From Terriglobus sp. TAA 43 (GTDB lineage: Bacteria; Acidobacteriota; Terriglobia; Terriglobales; Acidobacteriaceae), in NCBI RefSeq assembly GCF_000800015.1, contig NZ_JUGR01000001.1, positions 1,922,001-1,986,000 of the forward strand: 64,000 nucleotides of DNA. The letters are read 5' to 3'. Every line of letters starts with the position of its first letter. The stretch's first letter is position 1. Shown here piece by piece: positions 16,400 to 24,869 of the stretch. The translations under genes were made by a program, and so were the position numbers. The notes beneath the pieces were generated by a model that was not told the origin of the DNA, ran no database searches, and worked only from the letters and a program-made list of their open reading frames with translations.

Positions 16400-17620
16400 A
16401 TGCCTTTTTCTGCGACAGACAAAGCCCACATGCAGCGAGCGCTGGAACTGGCGCGCGCGACGCTGGGACTGGCCTCACCAAACCCACAGGTGGGCTGCGT
16501 CATTGCGCATGGCAACGAGATCGTAGGCGAGGGCGCACACCGCTACGACCTGCGCGATCACGCGGAAATCGTTGCCATGAAGCAGGCCGGCGAACGCGTG
16601 CGCGGCGCAACCGCATACGTGACACTGGAGCCGTGTTCACACCATGGACGCACCGGCCCATGCTCTAACGCTCTACTCGATGCGGGCATTGCTCGAGTCG
16701 TAGCAGCGACGCTTGACCCGAATCCGCTGGTTGCTGGTAAGGGCATGGCAATTCTCGAAGACGGCGGCGTCATCGCAGAACACGGCTTGCTGCAACGTGA
16801 AGCACGACGCATGAACGATGCGTTTGCGCGGCACATTCTTACAGGTATGCCACTGGTCACCCTGAAGTCCGCATTGAGTGTGGACGGGATGCTGGCTCCT
16901 CTGCCTGTGCAACGCACTGCGAACGCACCGTTCTGGCTCACCGGCACTGCCGCACGCGAAGAGGTGCACCGCTTCCGTCACGCAAGCGATGCAATTCTTA
17001 CTGGCATTGGCACTGTGCTGGCAGACGATCCGATGATGACCGACCGCAGTAACCTGCAACGCCGTAGGCGTCTGTTGCGCATAGTTCTGGACACGCATTG
17101 CCGCTTGCCGCTGTCATCACGCCTTGCGGAAAGCGTGAATGACGATCTGATCGTCTTCTGCGCGAAGAGCGCGCCAAATGATCGTCAACGTGCGTTGCGT
17201 CAGCGCGGCGTTACCGTAGAAACTATTCCCACGCTGACACCCGCACAGCGCGGCACACAAGGACGCAGACTGGAGTTGGATTTGCGCGCCGTGCTGAAGC
17301 GGCTTGGTGACTTGGACATTCTTAGCGTTTTATTGGAAAGCGGCTCCGGATTGAACGGCGCATTTCTCAATGCAGGACTTGTCGATAAAGCCGTACTCTT
17401 CTTCTCCGAAACAGAACTCGGTAGCAACGCGATTCCGTTTGCCTCGCATGGGCCAACAGCGTTTGGTTTGATTGAGCAACTTTCCGATATAGACCGCTGT
17501 GATTTTGTAAGCGACCTAAGCAATGGCGCGCGGCAGGTTGACGCGTGTGTACGCGGCACACTGCACGATCCGTGGGCCGAGACGTTCACGCTCACACCTA
17601 CTTCCGCCGCAAGTCGCTAA
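16400..17620 (+). CDS. ribD: Bifunctional riboflavin deaminase/reductase RibD
   Basis: A 406-residue enzyme for two consecutive steps of riboflavin synthesis: deamination of the pyrimidinone amine, then reduction of the ribosyl side chain. The N-terminal zinc deaminase has H54-A-E56 and the cysteines C79 and C88 of EPCSHHGRTGPC. The C-terminal reductase domain (about 150-400) includes VTLKSALSVDGM, the ITGIGTVLADDP-like segment and a Gly-rich LLESGSGLNG. Length is slightly above the usual 360-380. ribE follows after 9 nt, confirming the pathway context. No FMN riboswitch is visible upstream. Confidence 0.96.
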   Translation: MPFSATDKAHMQRALELARATLGLASPNPQVGCVIAHGNEIVGEGAHRYDLRDHAEIVAMKQAGERVRGATAYVTLEPCSHHGRTGPCSNALLDAGIARVVAATLDPNPLVAGKGMAILEDGGVIAEHGLLQREARRMNDAFARHILTGMPLVTLKSALSVDGMLAPLPVQRTANAPFWLTGTAAREEVHRFRHASDAILTGIGTVLADDPMMTDRSNLQRRRRLLRIVLDTHCRLPLSSRLAESVNDDLIVFCAKSAPNDRQRALRQRGVTVETIPTLTPAQRGTQGRRLELDLRAVLKRLGDLDILSVLLESGSGLNGAFLNAGLVDKAVLFFSETELGSNAIPFASHGPTAFGLIEQLSDIDRCDFVSDLSNGARQVDACVRGTLHDPWAETFTLTPTSAASR

Positions 17621-17629
17621 AATAGAGCT

Positions 17630-18298
17630 ATGTTCACTGGGCTGATTGCAGAGACGGGCACCGTAGTTTCGCTGGAGAAAAAGGTAGGCGTTACACGCAT
17701 ACGTGTTGCCGCCCCCACTCTGGCCGCGCAGCTTGGCACAGGTGATTCGATTGCCGTGTCCGGCGTATGCCTGACGGCGCTAAATATCACTCCGGAGAGC
17801 TTTGAAGCCGACCTTCTGGAAGAGACCATCCGGCGGACGTCGCTGACGCACCTTTCACCGGGAACGCATGTGAATCTGGAACTGCCAACACCTGCGGGAA
17901 CTCCGCTGGGTGGCCATGTTGTGCAGGGACACGTGGATGGCGTGGGTTATCTGCTATCACTCACAGCGGTAACATCCGACGCAGACTACACCGACTGGAC
18001 ATTAAAGATCGCCGCGCCTGCCTCGCTGTCGCCCTACATCGTGGAAAAAGGGTCCATTGCTATCAACGGCATTTCCCTGACTGTCGCGAAGACAGAACCT
18101 GCAGCAGACGGCGCAAAAGAAGTCGTAGTGGCCGTCATCCCACACACTTACGCAGTGACCAATTTGCACACGTTACAGGCAGGCGATCCTGTAAACCTGG
18201 AAGTGGATGTGCTGGCGAAATACGCGGAACAGCGTGCAGCGAAGAAGAACGAGGCCGAAACGATTACCGAACTCTCATTGATCGCTGCGGGATTCTGA
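17630..18298 (+). CDS. ribE: Riboflavin synthase alpha chain
   Basis: A 222-residue enzyme that dismutates two lumazines to riboflavin. It shows the family's internal duplication: the N-terminal barrel begins MFTGLIAETGTV with SIAVSGVCLTAL and GGHVVQGHVDGVG; the second barrel has GSIAINGISLTVAK and PHTY. The start codon overlaps the usual MFTG sequence exactly. It is the second gene of a ribD-ribE pair. The C terminus extends slightly (ITELSLIAAGF). Confidence 0.97.
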   Translation: MFTGLIAETGTVVSLEKKVGVTRIRVAAPTLAAQLGTGDSIAVSGVCLTALNITPESFEADLLEETIRRTSLTHLSPGTHVNLELPTPAGTPLGGHVVQGHVDGVGYLLSLTAVTSDADYTDWTLKIAAPASLSPYIVEKGSIAINGISLTVAKTEPAADGAKEVVVAVIPHTYAVTNLHTLQAGDPVNLEVDVLAKYAEQRAAKKNEAETITELSLIAAGF

Positions 18299-18362
18299 AA
18301 CACAGTTCTGCATTCGAGAAGCGACTACCCGGCTTAACGCAGTCATTCGTGTTTGGAACTAT

Positions 18363-19736
18363 CTATTTTGTTCCGGCACGAGACTTCGTCAACGCAGCAG
18401 CACGCACAGCTGCTTCATAAAGATTGATGCGGGAATAGAGACCGAAAGCAGAGCCATCATCCAGGAAACCACCGCCTGGGCCTTCGGTCTCTGTCAGAAT
18501 TTGGTCAGCCTCTGCCAGCGTCAGCGATGGATAAGCTACCGTGAGAAGATAACCCGCTTCCGGTGCAACCTTGCCCACATCCTCCACCTTCGCTGCAATC
18601 TCCGGGTGAACCACAGGCAAGCCATACGTCTGCGTCACCGCGTAAAAAGCAGACACGGCGGACGCGTCACTGTAGCGGCTGGTGTCTTCTGTAGCGCATT
18701 CCGCCACAGTCTTGCCACAAGCACTTTCCAACACATGAGCGAGGTCTGTACGAGCCTGAACAACTGACGCACGAAAATCAGGAATCTTGCTGTTCTTCAG
18801 GTAAGCAGGATCATTCGCCAACAGATGCGCCATGTCATGCAGCGCAAGCGTGCGTCCACCCAGCACATCCATTGCATAGTGCGCACCAACAATGATGCGG
18901 CTATTCCCATACTCGGCACCACGCGCAATCATCTGCGAATAACGCTCCGGCACTAATAGTCCAAGTACCAGCGACGCCGTATAACCATACGTCGTGTGCC
19001 CACTGGGATACGACGGGCTGTTGGTCAGGTCCATCACAGGACCACGTGTGTACACCGTGTTATCTGTAACCAGATTGAAGTAGTCGCGGCCCACGATGCG
19101 GCGAAATTCCGGCTCGGTTTGAAACGGACGCGAGTTGCCATACATGTCTGCATTCGGACTGCCCGCAGGCAGATGATACGCACGGCCAAACGGATCAGTT
19201 ACACCATTCGCTGCATGCATCGCATCTGCCGCAGGGCCCGTGGCTACAGTCTTGCCATCAGTAGTGCCGTTAGCAAAGAAGAACTTCGCGACAGCCGAAT
19301 GCGCGCCGCTGGTGGTAAGCGCGACGCTAAGTACTTGCGTGACACTCTGCGACGCTACGGTGAAATGCGAGCGATCAATGTAATGCGCGCGCGCCACATA
19401 CGCTGAGCCAAGCGCTGTGCCTAATGCATCCGCAAGCTGCGCCGCATTCGCCGAAGTAATCGCCGCATCGCGCAAGGCGAGCTGACGCTGTTCTTCCGTC
19501 GGAAGCAACGTCGGTTGCGGAATAGCGCCCGTCTGGATACCACCCGTGACGGTAAGGTTCGCGCTCAGCGCCGCCTGTCCGTCCGCCGTTTTGTGGAGGG
19601 TCGTTACGGGAGACAGGCCACGGAGCGCAGTGTCATTGGGCGATTGCGCAATCGCAGAGACACAAGCAATGGAAAGCGATGCGATCGCTACAAAGCGAAA
19701 TAGACCTGTGGCAATTCGATAAGGACGATTCAGCAT
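18363..19736 (-). CDS. Exported PAP2-superfamily phosphatase
   Basis: A 457-residue periplasmic or outer-surface enzyme of the PAP2 / vanadium haloperoxidase fold. Signal peptide at 1-30. The two strongest motifs are PSYPSGHTTYGY, with the catalytic histidine, and SRIIVGAHYAMDVLGG, with the second histidine and Asp. The N-terminal helical domain (about 60-150) is typical of class A acid phosphatase-like members, but the protein is almost twice their length; the extra C-terminal 130 residues hold two cysteines (CGKTVAEC). Likely removes phosphate from lipid or small phosphate esters. Confidence 0.88.
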   Translation of the reverse strand: MLNRPYRIATGLFRFVAIASLSIACVSAIAQSPNDTALRGLSPVTTLHKTADGQAALSANLTVTGGIQTGAIPQPTLLPTEEQRQLALRDAAITSANAAQLADALGTALGSAYVARAHYIDRSHFTVASQSVTQVLSVALTTSGAHSAVAKFFFANGTTDGKTVATGPAADAMHAANGVTDPFGRAYHLPAGSPNADMYGNSRPFQTEPEFRRIVGRDYFNLVTDNTVYTRGPVMDLTNSPSYPSGHTTYGYTASLVLGLLVPERYSQMIARGAEYGNSRIIVGAHYAMDVLGGRTLALHDMAHLLANDPAYLKNSKIPDFRASVVQARTDLAHVLESACGKTVAECATEDTSRYSDASAVSAFYAVTQTYGLPVVHPEIAAKVEDVGKVAPEAGYLLTVAYPSLTLAEADQILTETEGPGGGFLDDGSAFGLYSRINLYEAAVRAAALTKSRAGTK

Positions 19737-19774
19737 GACAAACGACTCCCGCGTACCATGGTAGTCGCAGAAAC

Positions 19775-20413
19775 CTACACTGCGGCGACGACTGGCAAAT
19801 CCATCTGCTCGGCAGGCTCTTCCACGTAGGGCTGAAAATGCGCCCGGCAGCGCGCTTCATACATGCCGACTGCACCCACCACAACCAGTTCCTGTGAATG
19901 GCCCAGCCGCTGCGTGTGAATGGCAGGTTGCCCGCAAACCATACACACGGCATTCAGCTTCGTCACTTTGTCCGCGAGCGCCATCAGGTTCGGCACAGGG
20001 CCGAAAGGCTCATTGGCAAAGGTCGTATCCAACCCCGCAAGAATCACCCGCTTGCCCAGATTGATCAGTTCCATCGTCAGCGGCAGGATACCTTCATCAA
20101 AGAACTGCACCTCGTCCAGCCCAACCACCTCAACGCGATCCACCAATCCCGTGGCGAACAGCTCTTCACGGAGGCGGTCAGAATTCGGTGTCACCACAGA
20201 AGCTTCGTGCGTCTGCTCCGAATGCGATGCAATAGCTGTACGGTGGTAGCGCAGATCGATATCGGGCTTGAAGCAGCCCACACGCTGCTTTGCAATGCGC
20301 GCACGCTTCAGCCGCCGGATGAGCTCTTCACTCTTACCGGAAAACATGGGTCCAACGATCACTTCCAGCACACCCGGCGTCGCCGGGCAGGGAGAACTGG
20401 TTTCAACCTGCAT
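19775..20413 (-). CDS. tdk: Thymidine kinase
   Basis: A 212-residue type II thymidine kinase for salvage of thymidine to dTMP. The P-loop is GPMFSGKS (21-28), the catalytic/Walker B segment is VVGLDEVQFF, and a structural zinc site is formed by CMVCG together with the cysteine of YEARCRAHF. The lasso-loop region and length agree with bacterial Tdk. It lies 38 nt upstream of the PAP2 phosphatase gene in the same direction. Confidence 0.96.
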   Translation of the reverse strand: MQVETSSPCPATPGVLEVIVGPMFSGKSEELIRRLKRARIAKQRVGCFKPDIDLRYHRTAIASHSEQTHEASVVTPNSDRLREELFATGLVDRVEVVGLDEVQFFDEGILPLTMELINLGKRVILAGLDTTFANEPFGPVPNLMALADKVTKLNAVCMVCGQPAIHTQRLGHSQELVVVGAVGMYEARCRAHFQPYVEEPAEQMDLPVVAAV

Positions 20414-20464
20414 TGGCCTATCGTACCGGCAAGCGGCTTGTGAAAAATTAGGTGAAAATCTTCG

Positions 20465-20947
20465 CTACTTCGCCCGCACTTTTACGACGAAATAACGGAA
20501 GGTGCTGCCCGGCTTCAGGATCATCTGATGCGGCACGCCTGGTTCAATGCGAATGGCGTCACCTGCATGAAACGGCTGGCGTTTGCCACCACTTACACTG
20601 TCGCCGCGCTTTTCTCCCGGCGCCGTGTCTTTCGCGTTCACCACCGTACCGCCGGTCACTACTTCCGCTTCACCTTCCAGGCCGATCAAGACATCTGCAA
20701 AGTCGCGATGCCATTCTCCCTGGCCACTTTTCACCCGCACCGCAAGCTGTTCTGCACCATCCGGGCGCGTCAGCAGAACCTTAAACGCGATGCCATCTTT
20801 CGACGCGAGCGCCTGCTTCAACAGATCGTCACCCGTGCTGCGAAGCGTGGTGGCGGTAATCATTTCGCTGGGCGGCGTAGCGGTTTGCGCGACGAGTGGC
20901 GATGCAATAACAGCAAGCGCAAATGCAGCGCCAGAAAGACACTTCAT
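20465..20947 (-). CDS. Exported cupin-domain protein
   Basis: A 160-residue single-cupin protein with a signal peptide (SGAAFALAVIASPLVAQ, cleavage about residue 21). The barrel includes GEWHRDFADVLIGLEGEAEV (the first cupin motif with a histidine and a glutamate) and the second motif GDAIRIEPGVPHQMIL, so one metal site is likely. Reaction unknown; single cupins of this type often bind small molecules. GGGAG sits 7 nt before the ATG at 20947. It precedes tdk by 51 nt in the same direction. Confidence 0.85.
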   Translation of the reverse strand: MKCLSGAAFALAVIASPLVAQTATPPSEMITATTLRSTGDDLLKQALASKDGIAFKVLLTRPDGAEQLAVRVKSGQGEWHRDFADVLIGLEGEAEVVTGGTVVNAKDTAPGEKRGDSVSGGKRQPFHAGDAIRIEPGVPHQMILKPGSTFRYFVVKVRAK

Positions 20948-20972
20948 GTTCAAACTCCCTGTTTTTTTCAAT

Positions 20973-21374
20973 CTATGACGAAGCATTGTCTGCAAGCGGC
21001 TGCCAGAGTTCCACACGATTGCCTTCAGGGTCAACAATCCATGCGAAACGACCATAACTTGCGTCGTCGCGGTGCGGATCAATCTCCACGCCAGCCGCCT
21101 TCAACTTGTCCAGCAGAGCATCCATATCGTCCACGCGATAGTTGATCATCACGGCCTGATGGCTGCCTTTGCCGAAGTAGTCCGTACTTTCCTTGAAGGC
21201 GCTCCACGCCGTCATGCCTGTGCCTTTGGGGACTTCATCGGTCCACATAAACGTGATGCCGTGATCGGTCAGCGGAAACCCAAGGTGTTTGTGATACCAG
21301 TCCGTAAGTGCCTTCGGATCACGCGCACGTAAGAAAACGCCGCCGACGCCAGTAACTCTGCCCGCTGAAGCCAT
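20973..21374 (-). CDS. VOC/glyoxalase-superfamily protein
   Basis: A 133-residue vicinal-oxygen-chelate protein made of two beta-alpha-beta-beta-beta modules. The N-terminal strand GVGGVFLRARDPKALTDWY and the C-terminal RFAWIVDPEGNRVELWQP are the family hallmarks, the last containing the metal-ligand glutamate. The substrate is not predictable. The ATG at 21374 has AGGAG with 7-nt spacing, and that AGGAG overlaps the stop codon of the upstream ybjQ-like gene, so the two are probably translated together. A longer start at 21419 is rejected. Confidence 0.88.
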   Translation of the reverse strand: MASAGRVTGVGGVFLRARDPKALTDWYHKHLGFPLTDHGITFMWTDEVPKGTGMTAWSAFKESTDYFGKGSHQAVMINYRVDDMDALLDKLKAAGVEIDPHRDDASYGRFAWIVDPEGNRVELWQPLADNASS

Positions 21375-21384
21375 GTGTAGTCTC

Positions 21385-21723
21385 CTAGGAAAGTGGTTCC
21401 ACAACAACTGCAGTGCCATACGCCAACACTTCTGTGACGCCTTGCATTACTTCATTCGCGTCATAGCGAAAAGCAACAACAGCATTCGCGCCCATGGCAA
21501 CGGCATGTTCTTCCATGCGCAAAAGCGCGTCATGTCGCGTGCGTTCGCAAAGATTGGTGAAGAGCGTAATGTCGCCGCCCACCAGCGTTTGCAAGCTGGC
21601 GCCGATAGTACCAAACACCGAACGCGACCGGACCACGATGCCTCGTACCAGACCAAGGCTGCGGACAATGCGATAACCGGGAAGATCAAGAGCGGTAGTG
21701 ACGAAAGCCGGGTGAAGTGCCAC
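21385..21723 (-). CDS. YbjQ/UPF0145 family protein
   Basis: A 112-residue member of the YbjQ (DUF74, heavy-metal-binding-domain-like) family, which forms pentameric rings but has no known activity. Diagnostic segments are TTALDLPGYRIVRSLGLVRG, the central GASLQTLVGGD, helix ARHDALLRMEEHA-like and GANAVVAFRYDANEVMQG near the end. The start is a GTG at 21723 with AGAGAGGAG 5 nt upstream; the longer frame to 21762 has no ribosome site. Confidence 0.87.
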   Translation of the reverse strand: MALHPAFVTTALDLPGYRIVRSLGLVRGIVVRSRSVFGTIGASLQTLVGGDITLFTNLCERTRHDALLRMEEHAVAMGANAVVAFRYDANEVMQGVTEVLAYGTAVVVEPLS

Positions 21724-21788
21724 GCGGACTCCTCTCTGATTTGCACCGCAATTGTAGAGCAAACGCGTGATAGCGTAGGGGTACGCGT

Positions 21789-22124
21789 ATGAAATCCCCT
21801 GCGACTCATCTTCGGAAGCATCACTTTGTCACGGCACTCGCGGTATCCGGCATCGTCTTGCTGGGTTGCGCCAGCAAGGTGCAGATTCAGGTGCCCGCGA
21901 ACTTTCACGGTCACGTGCACATTGTCTGCACCGGCATGACAAAAGACGCTTCGGCGAAGATCCTGGTGGATGACAGCGGCGCAGCTCAGGTAAATGATTG
22001 TCCGCTTCGCCAGACGGACGCGGTGGTGACACAACCCGGTGCCGCCACTCCACTCAACACGGCCATCATGTGGACCACCACGGGTGACGGCCTGGTACGC
22101 GAAATCAACTTCGACATTCGCTAA
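21789..22124 (+). CDS. Small putative lipoprotein
   Basis: A 111-residue exported protein with a hydrophobic leader (VTALAVSGIVLLGCASK) and a good lipobox LLGC, so a lipid anchor on that cysteine is expected. The mature domain is about 85 residues of beta-type sequence with two cysteines (VCTG, NDCP). No family recognised. It is divergent from the ybjQ-like gene and is followed after 57 nt by the PQQ dehydrogenase. Confidence 0.72.
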   Translation: MKSPATHLRKHHFVTALAVSGIVLLGCASKVQIQVPANFHGHVHIVCTGMTKDASAKILVDDSGAAQVNDCPLRQTDAVVTQPGAATPLNTAIMWTTTGDGLVREINFDIR

Positions 22125-22181
22125 CGATCGAAAACACAAACGTTCAAAATGAGAAACGGGCAGGCTACAATTCTGGCCTCC

Positions 22182-24332
22182 ATGAAACTGTTTCCTTCAT
22201 TGCTGCGAACCGGTGCAATTACCTCTCTGGCGTGTGTCTTCCTCCTTCCGCACACCACCATCGCGCACGCCTCCAGTGATCCGCAATCAACGGACTGGAA
22301 TGTGTACGGCGGCAACAAGGCTGGCCAACGCTATTCTCCCCTCACGCAGATCAACCGCGCCAACGTGAAGAAGCTTCGCGTGGCCTGGACGTTTGATACA
22401 GGCGAATCGCTGGCGGGATTGCAGACGCACCCTTTGATCGCTCAAGGAAGAATGTTCGTCTACTCACCTCAACAGATCGTATTCGGGCTGGATGCGGCCA
22501 CGGGAAAACAGTTATGGAAGTTTGACTCCGGCATCCACACCGGCCAACCTGCGCGTGGATTTGCGTACTGGAAAAGCTCCGAAGGTTCGCATGACATCCT
22601 CTTCGCGCAGACACTCTACGCAATTTGGGCACTCGATCCATCCACCGGCAAACCAATGCAGCCTTTCGGCAAAGATGGACACATCGATCTGCGCAATGAC
22701 CTTGGCCCCGAATCGCCGCAAGGCACCGTCGCCATCACCACGCCAGGGATGATCTACAAAGACGTCCTCATTACTGGCTTCCGTACTGGTGAAACGGAAC
22801 CTTCACCACACGGCGATATCCGCGCTTACAACATCCACACGGGAGCGCTCGTCTGGAGCTTTCACACGATTCCGCATCCCGGCGAACCGGGCTACGAAAC
22901 ATGGCCGAAAGACGCATGGAAATACACCGGCGGCGCCAATAACTGGACAGGCGGAGTGCTCGATGAAGCGCGCGGCATCTTCTATGCGCCAACCGGTTCC
23001 GCAGTCAGCGATTTCTACGGTGCAGATCGCGTAGGCAACGATCTGTACGCAAACTCGTTACTGGCGCTCGACGCCGCAACCGGCAAACTGCTGTGGCACT
23101 TTCAAGCCGTGCATCACGACATGTGGGATCGTGATTTCCCCTCGCCGCCAGTGCTCTTGACATTGCATCGGGATGGCAAATCTATCGATGCTGTAGCGCA
23201 GGTAACAAAGCATGGTCAGGTCTTCGTCTTTGATCGTGTCACGGGCAAGCCGCTGTTCCCTATCGAAGAGAAACCGTTCCCGGCAAGCACAGTGCCCGGC
23301 GAAATTGCATCACCCACTCAACCCACGTCGACAGCAATTGAGCCATTCGCGCGGCAGCGTCTAACAGCGGAGATGCTGACCAGCCGCACGCCGGAGGCGC
23401 ATGCATGGGCCGCTGAGAAATTCAGCACCTTCATCAGCGATGGCCAATTCATTCCCTTCCGCGTAGATCAGGAAACGGTGGTGTTCCCCGGCTTCGATGG
23501 CGGCGCGGAGTGGGGTGGCGAAGCAGCCGATCCCCGCACCGGCGTGCTCTATATCAATGCAAACGATGTCGCCTGGACTGGAGGTCTGACCGCAGTAAAG
23601 AGTGGTGAAAGCGCGGGCGCAACGCTCTACAATGCACAATGCGCTGTATGCCACGGCACTGACCGCAAAGGTCAGGCAGACGTTTTTCCATCATTGCTTG
23701 AGGCGACAAAGAAACTCACCGCACAACAGATGACGGAGGTGATTCACAATGGCCGCGGACGCATGCCGGGATTCACCAACCTGACGGGCGATTCGCTGAA
23801 CGCACTCCTCTCCTACGTGCGCAGCGGCGACCTCACACCAACCGACCGCAGCGACAAACAGGAAGCAGCTTCCGGCGACGGCAAGAATGCCGCGCCGCCA
23901 GCGAAATATCGCTTCACGGGATATCACAAGTTCCTCGACCCTGATGGCTATCCCGCCATCCAGCCACCATGGGGAACGCTGAATGCACTGGACCTGAACA
24001 CCGGCAAGTACCTATGGCATGTACCGCTGGGTGAATATCCGGAACTCGCTGAAAAGGGCATGAAAAACACCGGTAGCGAGAACTACGGTGGCCCCGTGCT
24101 CACGGCAACTGGTCTGCTGTTCATTGGCGCAACTAACTTCGACAACAAGCTGCGTTGCTTCGACGCAAAGACTGGCAAAGTGCTGTGGGAGTACACCATG
24201 GACTACGCTGGCAACGCCACACCTGCCACATATATGGTGAATGGCAAGCAGTATGTCGTCATCGCAAACAGTAGCGCGCACAACAGCAAGGCGAAACACG
24301 GCACGAAGTATGTCGCGTTTGCGCTGCCATAA
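22182..24332 (+). CDS. PQQ-dependent dehydrogenase with inserted cytochrome c domain
   Basis: A 716-residue periplasmic quinoprotein that oxidises an alcohol or sugar and passes electrons to its own haem. Signal peptide at 1-29. Propeller blades carry the repeated tryptophan-docking pattern (for example DAATGKQLWKFDSG, DAATGKLLWHFQAV, DLNTGKYLWHVPLG). A single haem-binding CAVCH lies near residue 486, with a likely axial methionine in GRMPGF near 527; propeller blades continue after it, so the haem domain is inserted rather than terminal. The start at 22182 gives a clean signal sequence; a methionine at 22149 is the alternative. Substrate unknown. Confidence 0.93.
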   Translation: MKLFPSLLRTGAITSLACVFLLPHTTIAHASSDPQSTDWNVYGGNKAGQRYSPLTQINRANVKKLRVAWTFDTGESLAGLQTHPLIAQGRMFVYSPQQIVFGLDAATGKQLWKFDSGIHTGQPARGFAYWKSSEGSHDILFAQTLYAIWALDPSTGKPMQPFGKDGHIDLRNDLGPESPQGTVAITTPGMIYKDVLITGFRTGETEPSPHGDIRAYNIHTGALVWSFHTIPHPGEPGYETWPKDAWKYTGGANNWTGGVLDEARGIFYAPTGSAVSDFYGADRVGNDLYANSLLALDAATGKLLWHFQAVHHDMWDRDFPSPPVLLTLHRDGKSIDAVAQVTKHGQVFVFDRVTGKPLFPIEEKPFPASTVPGEIASPTQPTSTAIEPFARQRLTAEMLTSRTPEAHAWAAEKFSTFISDGQFIPFRVDQETVVFPGFDGGAEWGGEAADPRTGVLYINANDVAWTGGLTAVKSGESAGATLYNAQCAVCHGTDRKGQADVFPSLLEATKKLTAQQMTEVIHNGRGRMPGFTNLTGDSLNALLSYVRSGDLTPTDRSDKQEAASGDGKNAAPPAKYRFTGYHKFLDPDGYPAIQPPWGTLNALDLNTGKYLWHVPLGEYPELAEKGMKNTGSENYGGPVLTATGLLFIGATNFDNKLRCFDAKTGKVLWEYTMDYAGNATPATYMVNGKQYVVIANSSAHNSKAKHGTKYVAFALP

Positions 24333-24383
24333 ATCGCTGACCATGATTTGCCGATGTTTCCTCTACGGTGTCATGCTGTAGTC

Positions 24384-24833
24384 ATGAAGCGTCTCGTCAT
24401 CACCGCGATCGCCCTACTGTTGTCTGCATCTGCCGTAGCGCAGGACAACGGCTACTGGAAAGCCACAAGCAATACTGCGCGTTCCGTGACAGGTGACATC
24501 ATCATCTCTGGTGAACGACTGTCCATTTACTTCCAGCCCTTCACCATCGCAGACCTGCGTGAACTGAATGCGGAAGAGATTGCAGCGGTGTTCAACTTCG
24601 ACAGTCCCGACGGCGTGCATGGCAAGCTGTATCGCCTAAGCATCGCGGGCGACCGCAAATTCCTGCACAAGAACACGCTGTGCGGAGCTGAAGAGACGCA
24701 GTACATGGCGACTGCAGTGCAAGGCAAAACCATGCAGGTAGCCTTCTTCTCTGGCAGCAAGATGCCGAGTATGAAGGCAGAGGATCTGAATAACTCCTCC
24801 GCGCTGTGTGGCACATACACTTATTCGAAGTAA
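24384..24833 (+). CDS. Secreted hypothetical protein
   Basis: A 149-residue protein with a signal peptide (MKRLVITAIALLLSASAVAQ). The mature domain has a beta-sandwich look (TGDIIISGERLSIYFQPFTI, LYRLSIAGDRKFL) and two cysteines (LCGAEE, LCGTYTY) that may pair. I do not recognise the family. It ends in a strong bidirectional terminator shared with the convergent PepSY gene. No clear ribosome site precedes the ATG at 24384. Confidence 0.78.
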   Translation: MKRLVITAIALLLSASAVAQDNGYWKATSNTARSVTGDIIISGERLSIYFQPFTIADLRELNAEEIAAVFNFDSPDGVHGKLYRLSIAGDRKFLHKNTLCGAEETQYMATAVQGKTMQVAFFSGSKMPSMKAEDLNNSSALCGTYTYSK

Positions 24834-24836
24834 CGG

Positions 24837-24865
24837 AAAGGCTGGAGAGTTATTCTCCAGCCTTT
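24837..24865. terminator. Bidirectional terminator between convergent genes
   Basis: A perfect 12-bp stem AAAGGCTGGAGA (24837-24848) / TCTCCAGCCTTT (24854-24865), loop GTTAT, lying 4 nt beyond the plus-strand stop and 4 nt beyond the minus-strand stop. Confidence 0.88.
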
Positions 24866-24869
24866 CTAC

